Origin: Arthrobacter sp. NicSoilB8
Lineage (GTDB): Bacteria > Actinomycetota > Actinomycetes > Actinomycetales > Micrococcaceae
Direction: 5' to 3'
DNA length: 64,000 nucleotides
Assembly (NCBI RefSeq): GCF_019977355.1
Contig: NZ_AP024655.1
Location: forward strand, 868,001 to 932,000
The position numbers were made by a program, and so were the translations under genes. Within the stretch, counting starts at the first letter, position 1. Each line of letters opens with the position of its first letter. A model generated the notes under the pieces. It was not told the DNA's origin. It made no database searches and saw nothing but the letters and a program-made list of their open reading frames with translations. Shown here one piece after another: positions 42,942 to 50,902 of this stretch.

Positions 42942-43684
42942 CCGAGATTCTCCCAAATCTTCTCTGTTTGTGCTTGTTCCTGCTCCTGGCGGCGCAGCGA
43001 TTTTCCGAGCGCCTGAAGCCGTTCCCCGGCCAGGGCGGTAAGTTCTCCATCGGAGAGTGCATCCAAGGCGGACTGCTTGGCCCCAGGCGGCCAGCCGGCC
43101 TCGTCCTCGGTGATTAGGCCGGTGGCGACGAGCCCGCCCGTGAATCCTACGCCCGCCGCGCGGGAAGTAGCGACCGCCAGTTCGGGGGAGAGCCGATTGG
43201 CCGTGAGCTGGGCCGAATAGTTCTGCGGCGCGACGCCGGTCGCGGCCGAAACCCTGTGACGCAACTCGCCGTCGTCGATCGCGTCCACCCAGTTCCGGAC
43301 GGACGTGGCGTGCGGGGCCGGACTCAACGCGGGGGTCATTGAGCTGCCCTCGTCGCCATAGCCGCCGTAGGCCGGCGAGGACCTCGAAATGACCGCCCGC
43401 AACAGGTCCATGGTGGCAATCTGGCTGACGAGTTCGGCCGGGGTCGGCGGCTGCGGCCGGGTGCCCAGCTCCTTGTAGTGCTCGAACGAGGCCAAAGCGG
43501 CCAGCGGGTTCAAGTCCAAGGCCCTGCTGATGCTCACCAGGGTCGATTCGGCCACCTTGCCGCGCACCAGCTGCTGTGCCAGCGTGGTGCGCTTGATCCC
43601 GGAGATCCTGCAGATATCGGCTGTGCTCGCGGACGGGGCAACCTGATGAAGCCAGAGTTGGAACGCCTTGGCGGGTAGGGGCAT
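42938..43684 (-). CDS. Helix-turn-helix (XRE-like) regulator of the membrane-protein operon
   Basis: This 248-residue protein has a lambda-repressor-like HTH at about residues 20-70: ADICRISGIKRTTLAQQLVR as the first helices, then STLVSISRALDLNPLAALAS. The middle is Ser/Pro-rich. The C-terminal half is helical (VRNWVDAIDDGELRHRVSAA and SALDALSDGELTALAGERLQ), with a Gln/Glu-rich end. It is the first gene of the operon and overlaps paralog 1 by 4 bases. It could regulate the operon or act with the membrane proteins as a signal module. No peptidase or known effector domain is seen. Confidence 0.78.
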   Translation of the reverse strand: MPLPAKAFQLWLHQVAPSASTADICRISGIKRTTLAQQLVRGKVAESTLVSISRALDLNPLAALASFEHYKELGTRPQPPTPAELVSQIATMDLLRAVISRSSPAYGGYGDEGSSMTPALSPAPHATSVRNWVDAIDDGELRHRVSAATGVAPQNYSAQLTANRLSPELAVATSRAAGVGFTGGLVATGLITEDEAGWPPGAKQSALDALSDGELTALAGERLQALGKSLRRQEQEQAQTEKIWENLG

Positions 43685-43783
43685 CTAGGGCTTCCTGCGG
43701 AGTCGTTGGACAGTGTGGCTACTGGCATACGGTGGGGCGACGGAGGCTGGTGGTAACGGTGCTGCAGTGCTGCGGGCCGGGAT

Positions 43784-43865
43784 TTTACGTGAGGTGCTAA
43801 TTCAACTATGCTAAGTGGTCGAACCCGCTGGTCCGTACACCCCCCAAGTCCGGACCGGCGGGTTC
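43784..43865 (+). promoter_or_regulatory. Promoter and leader hairpin of the ABC-F gene
   Basis: TTTACG (43784-43789) and TATGCT (43807-43812) are spaced by 17 bp. Transcription would start near 43819. A 15-bp stem (43821-43835 with 43851-43865, one G-U pair) forms at once and is followed by TTCTTCT. A further 90-base leader precedes the ABC-F start. A hairpin at this position is compatible with attenuation control, known for several ABC-F resistance genes. The rest of the 271-bp divergent region shows no gene. Confidence 0.6.
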
Positions 43866-43955
43866 TTCTATGCCCGGTGCGGTTTCGCCCGGTCGGGACG
43901 GCGGTATCTGCCAGCGGGGACTGCCCGTTTTGGGCCGCAGTGAGAGGATGAACTA

Positions 43956-45623
43956 ATGACTGCAACCCTTGTTGCCAAAGATCTTTCCGGTGGTCACGAT
44001 CACCGCACACTCTTCTCAAAACTCTCCCTGACGGTGGCCCCCGGTGACGTCGTCGGCGTCGTCGGCGCCAATGGCGCCGGCAAATCCACCTTGCTGCGGC
44101 TGCTGGCCGGCGTCGACGAACCGCAGGAGGGCACAGTGAGCCTGGCCCCGGCCGACGCCTTCGTGGGCTGGCTGCCCCAGGAACACGAACGGATTGCCGG
44201 CGAAACGGTCGCCGGGTACATCGCCCGGCGCACGGGCTGCGCCCAGGCCACCGCAGCCATGGAGTCCACCGCCGAGGCCCTCGGATCCGGCGCCCCGGGC
44301 GCCGACGACGCGTACTCCCTCGCATTCGACCGCTGGATGGCCTCCGGCGCCGCCGACCTCGAGGACCGGATCCCGGCCGTTCTGGCGGACCTGGGCCTTG
44401 AGGTGGGGCCGGATGCCGGGATGACAGGGCTGTCCGGCGGCCAGGCCGCGCGCGTTGCCCTCGCAGCCCTGCTGCTCAGCCGCTTCGACATCGTGCTCCT
44501 CGACGAGCCCACCAACGACCTCGACCTGGGCGGCCTGGCCAAACTGGAGGCCTTCGTGCAGGGCCTGCGCGGCGGCGTGGTCCTGGTCTCGCATGACCGC
44601 GAGTTCCTGGCGCGCTGCGTGTCCACGGTGGTGGAACTGGACCTGGCCCAGAACTCGGTGGCCGTGTACGACGGCGGGTACGAGTCCTACCTGGAGGAGC
44701 GCGCCGTCGCGCGCCGGCACGCACGTGAACGCTTCGAGGAATTTGCCGCCACCAAGGCCGACCTCGTCTCGCGGGCCCGCACGCAGCGCGAGTGGAGCTC
44801 CCAGGGCGTCCGGAATGCCATGAAGAAGAACCCGGACAACGACAAGATCCGCCGGGCGGCCAGTACCGAGTCCTCGGAAAAGCAGGGGCAGAAGGTCCGG
44901 CAGATGGAATCGCGCATCGCCCGGCTCGAAGAGGTCGAGGAGCCGCGCAAGGAGTGGCAGCTGCAGTTCAGCATCGGGGCGGCGCCCCGGTCCAGTGCCG
45001 TGGTGGCCACCCTGCGCGACGCCGTCGCGCACCAGGGCGACTTCACCCTGGGACCGGTGAACCTGCAGCTGAATGCGGGGGAGCGGATCGGGATCACGGG
45101 TCCCAACGGTGCCGGCAAGTCCACCCTGCTCCGGCTCCTGCTGGGCGTCCAGAAGCCCGATTCCGGGGATGCCTCCATGGGTGCGTCCGTGGCCGTCGGG
45201 GAGATCGACCAGGCCCGCGGGCTGCTGGCCGGCGAACTGAGGCTGGGCGACGCCGTCGAGGCCGTGCTGACGGAACAGACCCCGGCGGAGGTGCGCACCT
45301 TGCTGGCCAAGTTCGGCCTCAAGGCCGATCACACCAGCCGGTCCGTCGACTCGCTCTCCCCGGGGGAGCGGACCCGGGCCGCGCTCGCGCTGCTGCAGGC
45401 CCGCGGCGTCAACCTCCTGGTCCTGGACGAACCGACCAACCACCTCGACCTGCCCGCCATTGAACAGCTCGAGGAAGCCCTCGAGAGCTACGACGGCGCC
45501 CTGCTGCTCGTCACCCACGACCGCCGGCTCCTGGAAAACGTGCGCCTCGACGCACGCTGGAACGTCGAGAACGGCGTCGTCACCGAACTGCACGCCGATG
45601 CCCCGAAAGGCAACACCAAATGA
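43956..45623 (+). CDS. ABC-F family ATPase
   Basis: ABC-F proteins have two ATP-binding domains and no membrane part. They act on the ribosome as translation factors or antibiotic-protection proteins. Domain 1 has GANGAGKSTLLRLL, LSGGQAARVALAALLLSR and VLLDEPTNDLDL. Domain 2 has GPNGAGKSTLLRLLLG, LSPGERTRAALALLQARG and LVLDEPTNHLDL. They are joined by a basic linker (KKNPDNDKIRRAASTESSEK) that would reach the peptidyl-transferase region. The 555-residue length is normal. The gene overlaps the ABC exporter by 4 bases. Which antibiotic, if any, is protected against cannot be read. Confidence 0.93.
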   Translation: MTATLVAKDLSGGHDHRTLFSKLSLTVAPGDVVGVVGANGAGKSTLLRLLAGVDEPQEGTVSLAPADAFVGWLPQEHERIAGETVAGYIARRTGCAQATAAMESTAEALGSGAPGADDAYSLAFDRWMASGAADLEDRIPAVLADLGLEVGPDAGMTGLSGGQAARVALAALLLSRFDIVLLDEPTNDLDLGGLAKLEAFVQGLRGGVVLVSHDREFLARCVSTVVELDLAQNSVAVYDGGYESYLEERAVARRHARERFEEFAATKADLVSRARTQREWSSQGVRNAMKKNPDNDKIRRAASTESSEKQGQKVRQMESRIARLEEVEEPRKEWQLQFSIGAAPRSSAVVATLRDAVAHQGDFTLGPVNLQLNAGERIGITGPNGAGKSTLLRLLLGVQKPDSGDASMGASVAVGEIDQARGLLAGELRLGDAVEAVLTEQTPAEVRTLLAKFGLKADHTSRSVDSLSPGERTRAALALLQARGVNLLVLDEPTNHLDLPAIEQLEEALESYDGALLLVTHDRRLLENVRLDARWNVENGVVTELHADAPKGNTK

Positions 45624-47533
45624 GCATGGACCGCGTCGCCTGGAGTTCCCTCTACAACATCACCCGCGCCTCGAGCGGGTCCAAGCCGTTCTCGAAGGAG
45701 ACACTGAAGCGCGTCTTCAGTTTCGCCCGCCCGCACCGCGGCAAGCTGATTGCCTTCGTGCTGCTGTCCATCGTGATGGCCTTCCTGGCGGTCGCCACCC
45801 CGGTCCTCGCCGGGCAGGTGGTTGACGAGATCATCGCCCACGCGGATGCCGCGACGGTGATCTGGCTCGCCGTCCTGATCGCGATCGTCGCGGTGGCTGA
45901 GGCTGGGCTGGGCCTCGTGACGCGCTGGCTGTCCTCCACGATCGGCGAAGGCGTGATCGTGGATCTGCGCACCAAGGTGTTCGACCACGTCCAGAAGATG
46001 CCGATTGCCTTCTTCACCAGGACCCGGACCGGTGCCCTCGTGAGCCGGCTGAACAACGACGTCATCGGAGCGCAGTCGGCCTTCGCCGGCACGCTCTCCG
46101 GAGTGGTCAGCAATGTCGTGGCCCTGGCCCTGACCCTCGCGGTCATGCTCAACAAGTCCTGGCTCGTGACGGTACTTGCCATGATCCTGCTGCCGATCTT
46201 CCTGATTCCGGCCCGCCGGATGGGTTCCAAGCTGGCCGATCTGCGCCGCGAAGCAGCCGAACACAACGCCGCCATGGGCACCCAGATGACCGAGCGCTTC
46301 TCCGCGCCGGGCGCCACCCTGGTCAAGCTCTTCGGCCGCCCCAACGAGGAGTCCCGCGAGTTCGCGCTCCGGGCCGGCCGGGTCCGGGACATCGGCGTCC
46401 GCACCGCCATGCTGCAGTTCACCTTCGTCACGGCCCTGACGCTGGTCTCGGCCCTGGCCCTTGCACTGGTCTACGGACTGGGCGGCTGGCTCGCGCTCGC
46501 CGGGCAGCTGGCCGCGGGCGACGTCGTGGTGCTGGCACTGCTGCTCACCCGCCTCTACGCGCCGCTCACGTCGCTCTCGAATGCCCGGGTGGAGATCATG
46601 AGCGCCCTGGTCAGCTTCGAGCGCGTCTTCGAGATCCTAGACCTCAAGCCGCTCATCGAGCAGAAGCCGGATGCGGTGGCCTCCCCGCGCGGTCCGCTCG
46701 CGGTGGAGTTCGATAACGTCCGCTTCGCCTACCCTTCCGCGGACAAGGTCTCACTGGCCTCCCTGGAGGACGTGCTGACTCTCGACACCCGCGGCGGCGA
46801 GGAGGTGCTGCACGGCGTCAGTTTCCGGGTGGAGCCCGGCCAGACCGTGGCCCTGGTGGGTTCCTCGGGCGCCGGGAAGTCCACCATCGCGCAGCTTCTG
46901 TCCCGCCTGTACGACGTCGATTCGGGCGCCGTCCGCTTCGGCGGCACCGAGCCCGGCACGGGCGTGGACGTCCGCGACCTCACTTTCGATTCGATGCGCG
47001 AGACCCTCGGCATGGTGACACAGGACGGTCACCTGTTTCACGAGAGCATCGCGTCCAACCTGCGCCTGGCCCGGCCCGAGGCCACCGAAGAGCAGATGTG
47101 GGATGTGCTGCGGCGTGCCCGGCTCGAAGACATGATCCGCTCCCTGCCGGATGGCCTGAACACCGTGGTGGGGGAGCGCGGCTACCGGCTCTCCGGCGGC
47201 GAACGGCAACGCCTGACGATCGCGCGCCTGCTCATCGCGCAGCCGCGGGTGGTCATCCTCGACGAAGCCACCGCCGCACTGGACTCCACCAACGAGGCCG
47301 CGGTCCAGGAGGCGTTGGGCGCCGCGCTGGAAGGCCGCACCGCCGTCGTGATCGCCCACCGGCTCTCCACGATCCGCGCGGCCGACGCGATCCTGGTGGT
47401 GGAGGGCGGCTCGATTGTGGAGCGCGGCACCCACAGCGAGCTTCTCGCCGCCGAGGGCCGTTACGCGGAGCTGTACCGGACGCAGTTCGCCGAGGCCAGT
47501 GCTGTCGCTCAGGAGGCCGTGCCCGGGTATTAA
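45620..47533 (+). CDS. ABC exporter, fused permease and ATPase
   Basis: This 637-residue half-transporter has six membrane segments between residues about 45 and 320 and an ATPase domain from about 350 to 620: Walker A VGSSGAGKSTIAQLL, signature LSGGERQRLTIARLL, Walker B VVILDEATAALDS. The EAA-free exporter fold works as a homodimer or with a partner. Its start overlaps the ABC-F gene (ATGA), so a drug-protection and export pair is an attractive but unproven reading. The protein ends just before stop-rich tandem repeats. Confidence 0.93.
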   Translation: MSMDRVAWSSLYNITRASSGSKPFSKETLKRVFSFARPHRGKLIAFVLLSIVMAFLAVATPVLAGQVVDEIIAHADAATVIWLAVLIAIVAVAEAGLGLVTRWLSSTIGEGVIVDLRTKVFDHVQKMPIAFFTRTRTGALVSRLNNDVIGAQSAFAGTLSGVVSNVVALALTLAVMLNKSWLVTVLAMILLPIFLIPARRMGSKLADLRREAAEHNAAMGTQMTERFSAPGATLVKLFGRPNEESREFALRAGRVRDIGVRTAMLQFTFVTALTLVSALALALVYGLGGWLALAGQLAAGDVVVLALLLTRLYAPLTSLSNARVEIMSALVSFERVFEILDLKPLIEQKPDAVASPRGPLAVEFDNVRFAYPSADKVSLASLEDVLTLDTRGGEEVLHGVSFRVEPGQTVALVGSSGAGKSTIAQLLSRLYDVDSGAVRFGGTEPGTGVDVRDLTFDSMRETLGMVTQDGHLFHESIASNLRLARPEATEEQMWDVLRRARLEDMIRSLPDGLNTVVGERGYRLSGGERQRLTIARLLIAQPRVVILDEATAALDSTNEAAVQEALGAALEGRTAVVIAHRLSTIRAADAILVVEGGSIVERGTHSELLAAEGRYAELYRTQFAEASAVAQEAVPGY

Positions 47534-47589
47534 TCCGGTAATTAGTCCGGTGTTGAGCCGGTCTTAGGCCGGTTTTAGGCCGGGCCTAG
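47531..47589. repeat. Stop-rich 11-12-bp tandem repeats after the ABC exporter
   Basis: Units related to TTAGGCCGGTN follow one another from the stop codon onward. Stops occur at 47531 (TAA), 47543 (TAG), 47554 (TGA), 47565 (TAG), 47576 (TAG) and 47587 (TAG), covering all three plus-strand frames. The last unit reaches the stop of the convergent NUDIX gene. Confidence 0.7.
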
Positions 47590-48002
47590 CCCGGCGGTTT
47601 CACGGGTTGGGCCGACAGTGCCGGCAGCACATGGTCCGTCAGGAGCGGGGCGAGGTCGCCGGGCAGCTCGGCGGCCAGGTCCAGCCAGCGGATCTCGGCG
47701 ATTTCGGCCGACGGCCGGGCACTCCACACCCCGGGAGCCGTAAAGACGGTGGCCTCGATCTGGGTGGCGGCCTCGTTCGCGGCGTCCGCCAGCCAGCAGC
47801 CCAGCAGATCCAGCCGGTCCGGGGCCAGCACGATCCCCACCTCCTCCCGGAGCTCGCGCACCGCGGCCTCTGCTGCCGTTTCGCCGGCCTCCGGTTTGCC
47901 GCCGGGATGCATGAACTTGTCCGTGCCGCGCTTGCGGACGGTCAGGAGGCGTCCGGCGTCATCGAAGACGCAGACGGCGGAGACGACAATGCGGGGGTTC
48001 AC
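47586..48002 (-). CDS. NUDIX hydrolase
   Basis: This 138-residue nucleoside-diphosphate-X hydrolase carries the full NUDIX box at residues 35-57, GX5EX7REUXEEXGU, read here as GKPEAGE, VRELREEVGI. HPGGKPEAGE and RKRGTDKFMH place it in the MutT-like small group. The substrate is not predictable. It overlaps the DUF6314 gene upstream by 4 bases and is therefore coupled to it. Confidence 0.93.
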   Translation of the reverse strand: MNPRIVVSAVCVFDDAGRLLTVRKRGTDKFMHPGGKPEAGETAAEAAVRELREEVGIVLAPDRLDLLGCWLADAANEAATQIEATVFTAPGVWSARPSAEIAEIRWLDLAAELPGDLAPLLTDHVLPALSAQPVKPPG

Positions 48003-48592
48003 TCTGCAGGCCTTGGGCCGGGGGCAGGGCCGGTGGCGGGTGCGGGGGCTGCGTCCTGATCCGGGTCCTGATCTTGGTTCTGATCCGGGTCCTGATCCGG
48101 GTCCGGCGCGGCGTCCAGCCGGCGCAGGACCGATTCGAGCAGCTGGTCCTTGGCCGGCCCGGTGACGTCCCAGCGGTAGCCGTATTCGTCCGGACCCAGC
48201 ACCGTGTACGTCACGCGGTACGTGTCAGGATCGCACCAGTGCACGTCCTGGTTGGTCTGCCCGGCAAAGCCCATCCGGTGGAAGGGACGGCCATCCGGAA
48301 AGTACACGTCCAAGACGGCTGGCGCGTCCGCGGGCCGCAAGACGTATTCCCGGCTCGCCGGCCCGCTGAACGGCGCGCCGCTCGAGGAGGCCAAGCGCAC
48401 GGTGCCCTCTTCGCGCCAGTACAGGCCGCCGTCGTCGTGGTCCGTGAAGCGCACGACGCCGGTGAAGGTCCCGCGGGTCCCGTTGCTGCGGTCCAGCAGG
48501 GTGCGGTCGACGGACCAGGAGCCGCGCAGGTAGGTGCGGAGGTCAAAGTCCGGACCCGGGTCCGGGGTTTCGTCCGGGGCAGGAATATTCAA
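47999..48592 (-). CDS. DUF6314 family protein
   Basis: This 197-residue protein has the core DLRTYLRGSWSVDRTLLDR at about 17-35, then VRFTDHDDGGLYWREEGTVR and the C-terminal VHWCDPDTYRVTYTVLGPDE. It fits the DUF6314 family, probably a lipocalin-like barrel. The last 35 residues are Asp-Pro-Gln repeats, encoded by a short tandem repeat (DPDQ units at about 48060-48105). The only upstream start is the TTG at 48592, one base after the tRNA 3' end, so the message may begin with tRNA processing. The start is therefore uncertain. Function is unknown. Confidence 0.8.
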   Translation of the reverse strand: MNIPAPDETPDPGPDFDLRTYLRGSWSVDRTLLDRSNGTRGTFTGVVRFTDHDDGGLYWREEGTVRLASSSGAPFSGPASREYVLRPADAPAVLDVYFPDGRPFHRMGFAGQTNQDVHWCDPDTYRVTYTVLGPDEYGYRWDVTGPAKDQLLESVLRRLDAAPDPDQDPDQNQDQDPDQDAAPAPATGPAPGPRPAE

Positions 48593-48593
48593 G

Positions 48594-48666
48594 TGCCCTC
48601 GATTGGAATCGAACCAACGACACCGGCTTTAGGAGAGCCGTGCTCTATCCACTGAGCTACGAGGGC
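48594..48666 (-). tRNA. tRNA-Arg (anticodon CCT)
   Basis: On the minus strand the 73-base cloverleaf begins GCCCTCG and pairs with CGAGGGC before discriminator A. The anticodon arm is CGGCT-CTCCTAA-AGCCG with anticodon CCT, which reads AGG arginine codons. The T arm GGTTCGATTCC is standard. CCA is not encoded. Confidence 0.96.
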
Positions 48667-48749
48667 GCGCATCCGGGGCCGGTCAAGGGCCGGCCCGGTC
48701 GGACACGGATATAAGCATACAAGGTGAGCGCGCGTACTACGCTCTTGGC

Positions 48750-49580
48750 ATGACCGCAGGAACCACCGAGCTTTCCGCCGGAGCCCTCTACTACCCGGAC
48801 GTCGCGTCCACGCGGTTCTACGTGGGGGCACTCGCGAAGCTGAGCGTGTTGCAGTATTTCGTGGCAGAGTCGGCCGTGATTGGGGCCTGGGCAGGCCAGG
48901 GACCGTACAGCCGCCGCACGGGCTACATCAGCGACCTCGGTGCCCTGGCCTGCGGGGATTTTTCCGGCCGCGACGTCTGCTCGCCGGCGCATCTGCTGAT
49001 GAACGTGTCCTTCGCGGTCCAGGGCCTTGGCATGATCGTCGGGGCGTTCCTGCTCGGTTCGGCGCTCTTGTGCTGCGCCGCGCGGACCGGCGTCCCGTTC
49101 GCGCGGGGCGGCGTCCCGTTCGCGCGGGGCATTGCGGCGGGCCCGGCCGGCCGCGCAGGGCAGGCGGCGCGGGCGGCGCGGGCGCGCTGGGGCGCGGGGG
49201 TGGCCGCCGCGGGCACCGCCCGGCTGCTGACCGGCACCGCCGGTGCGGGCACGGTGATCGTGGGGCTCGTGCCCGAGGACACGGGATCCGCCTGGCATGT
49301 GGCCGGTGCCCTGATGTACTTCGCGGCAGGCTCCCTGGCCCTCCTGGTCCTGGGCGGGCTTTGGCTGCGTCAGACACCCTTGGCGTGGATCATCCTGGCC
49401 TGCGGCGTGGTGTCCTTCGCAGCGCTTATTGCGGGCGGACTGACGGGCATGCGCGTGCCGGAACCAGGCACGCTGGAGCGGCTCATGGGGTACCCCATTA
49501 CGGTTGGAGTCGCCGCGGCCGGACTCGTCATTGCCCAGCGGGTCCAGTATGAGCGCACGCTGCGTCGGCGGGCGCGCTGA
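48750..49580 (+). CDS. DUF998 family membrane protein
   Basis: This 276-residue protein has about six hydrophobic segments. It fits DUF998: SVLQYFVAESAVIGAW near the N-terminus, TGYISDLGALACGDFSGRDV after helix 1, and HLLMNVSFAVQGLGMIVGAF. A loop between helices 2 and 3 is lengthened by a duplicated GVPFARG segment and an Ala/Arg-rich run. The function of DUF998 is unknown. The ATG has no strong ribosome site. It lies behind the tRNA on the other strand. Confidence 0.87.
   Translation: MTAGTTELSAGALYYPDVASTRFYVGALAKLSVLQYFVAESAVIGAWAGQGPYSRRTGYISDLGALACGDFSGRDVCSPAHLLMNVSFAVQGLGMIVGAFLLGSALLCCAARTGVPFARGGVPFARGIAAGPAGRAGQAARAARARWGAGVAAAGTARLLTGTAGAGTVIVGLVPEDTGSAWHVAGALMYFAAGSLALLVLGGLWLRQTPLAWIILACGVVSFAALIAGGLTGMRVPEPGTLERLMGYPITVGVAAAGLVIAQRVQYERTLRRRAR
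49089..49130 (+). repeat. Perfect 2 x 21-bp tandem duplication in the DUF998 gene
   Basis: Two identical 21-base units (49089-49109 and 49110-49130) encode GVPFARG twice in a loop. The duplication is in frame and looks recent, since the copies are identical. Confidence 0.9.
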
Positions 49581-49754
49581 CACTTCCGGGGACCGGTGCC
49601 GGCTCGGGGTCGGGTAATTATTCGGACACAAGTCACGCGGGGGGGCAGTTTCGTTGATGAACCGGCAAGCGCCGGCCTCCGGTATCAGCCCGGGTGATTT
49701 CGGTGGTGTCTGATGTCCGGTAAGCGTCTTAGCTTGCATTATCATGAGGGCACT

Positions 49755-49772
49755 CACCGGAACATTCCGGTG
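49755..49772. promoter_or_regulatory. Near-perfect 18-bp palindrome, candidate operator
   Basis: CACCGGAA-CA-TTCCGGTG (8-bp arms) lies ten bases after a possible -10 box (TATCAT, 49740-49745), where a repressor would act. It precedes the small open frames that lead into the c-di-GMP operon. Bases 49581-49754 otherwise show nothing I can name. Confidence 0.5.
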
Positions 49773-49834
49773 CGGTGTGCGAGTTCTGCCGTGGCGCATG
49801 CCAAGATGCCGACTTTGCAGTCTTATGGGGACTA

Positions 49835-50230
49835 ATGCCAGATCAGCCTGTGTTGCCGCGATTGGATGCGGCGAGCGTGACCTCCGAACAGGACGGTAAC
49901 GTCTGGCACCGGCAGCCGGGGATCGAAGGACCTTCCGCGACGCCGTCAATTTTTCATCCCATTTCGTCCCGGCGCCAATTCGGCCCTGGCTGGCTGCGAA
50001 TTCCCACGTCACCTGCCGCCGGGATTACGGTCGCTATTTGCGTCATTCTGAAGGATTTCGCGGATAACCCTAATGCAGGTTTTAGGTTTCAGTTTGCGAT
50101 GCTCTCCCACCTTCTCGTCGTAATATTCCTGACGTTTTTCTGCCTTGAGGTAGCTCCTGTGCGCAGGTGCCGGCTTCGCCCGTATCCGGGTCCGCAACTC
50201 CGCAGTGGATGTGATCATCGGGATGGTTAA
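49835..50230 (+). CDS. Uncertain open frame with one or two hydrophobic segments
   Basis: This 131-residue frame starts MPDQPVLPRLDAASV with GGGGA before the ATG. It contains two hydrophobic stretches (ITVAICVILKDF and FAMLSHLLVVIFLTFFCLEV) and then a tail of Arg/Pro-rich sequence that looks like a frame-shifted reading. The frame just after it carries a third hydrophobic stretch (VDVIIGMVNLLYVSR, 50205-50249), so the region could be one membrane protein broken by a frameshift. Base composition is lower in GC than the neighbours. No family is recognised. Confidence 0.3.
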   Translation: MPDQPVLPRLDAASVTSEQDGNVWHRQPGIEGPSATPSIFHPISSRRQFGPGWLRIPTSPAAGITVAICVILKDFADNPNAGFRFQFAMLSHLLVVIFLTFFCLEVAPVRRCRLRPYPGPQLRSGCDHRDG

Positions 50231-50276
50231 CTTGCTGTATGTCAGTCGCCGGTCCAAGACAGCGAAGGAGAGCCAA

Positions 50277-50396
50277 GTGATTGCCGAGACAGGTAACGAC
50301 GTTGGCTGGGAAGCGATTCTTAATCACGGCGATCGCCGGCTGAGCGTAGGCCTCCGGGATTTCACGGACCGTCGTCGTCGAATTGCGGTCCGGTGA
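50277..50396 (+). CDS. Short coupled open frame before the STAS-like gene
   Basis: This 39-residue frame begins at a GTG with a strong ribosome site (GAAGGAGAG, six bases before). It reads IAETGNDVGWEAILNHGDRR and ends in RRRRIAVR. Its TGA overlaps the GTG start of the next gene (GTGA), the usual sign of translational coupling, and the next gene has no ribosome site of its own. It may be a true small protein, or the start of the following protein after a frameshift. Confidence 0.45.
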   Translation: MIAETGNDVGWEAILNHGDRRLSVGLRDFTDRRRRIAVR

Positions 50397-50902
50397 CGGT
50401 CGAGGCCCTGGTCGGGCCCGACGAGCGGCTTCCGGACGAGGCAAACGGTGCCCCCACGTCCAATGCTGCCGTCACGACAATAGGGACGGCTGCGACGAAC
50501 GACGTGCTGTTCGCCGACCCGGGTGCGGACCGCGATGCGGACCGCGCCATCGGGGTGCGGATGATCGACGGCGGAATCATCGAAGTCCTGATTCCCCCCA
50601 ATCAGGAGATCGAAGGGCCGGAGGCACGCGTTGCCGGTGACGCGGTCCGTGCCCTCGCCGCGGGACGGCGGATGCCGGTGCTCCTGGTGATCACCGGCGT
50701 CGTGGGTGTCAGCGTTGAGGCGCGGCAGGTCTACACGGGATCCATAGCGGCGACCGCGTTCGCCCTGGTGGGCGAGAGCCCGGTGGACCGGGTCATCGCG
50801 CATTATCTCCTGCGGTCCAGAAGCGAGACGATCCCGGCCCAGTTCTTCAGCTCTGAATCCGCGGCCGTCGAGTGGCTAAGGCAGTTCGCCCGTGAAGAGT
50901 GA
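50393..50902 (+). CDS. STAS/SpoIIAA-like (DUF7793-type) domain protein
   Basis: This 169-residue protein has about 55 variable N-terminal residues, then a compact alpha/beta domain: IGVRMIDGGIIEVLIPPNQE, ARVAGDAVRALAAGRRMPVL, VYTGSIAATAFALVGESPVD and SSESAAVEWLRQFA at the end. The order of strands and helices and the AALVG-type helix resemble SpoIIAA/STAS-like proteins (DUF7793). The assignment is by pattern, not search. The stop overlaps the GGDEF-EAL start by 11 bases, so it probably serves as its partner or sensor. Confidence 0.6.
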   Translation: MTVEALVGPDERLPDEANGAPTSNAAVTTIGTAATNDVLFADPGADRDADRAIGVRMIDGGIIEVLIPPNQEIEGPEARVAGDAVRALAAGRRMPVLLVITGVVGVSVEARQVYTGSIAATAFALVGESPVDRVIAHYLLRSRSETIPAQFFSSESAAVEWLRQFAREE

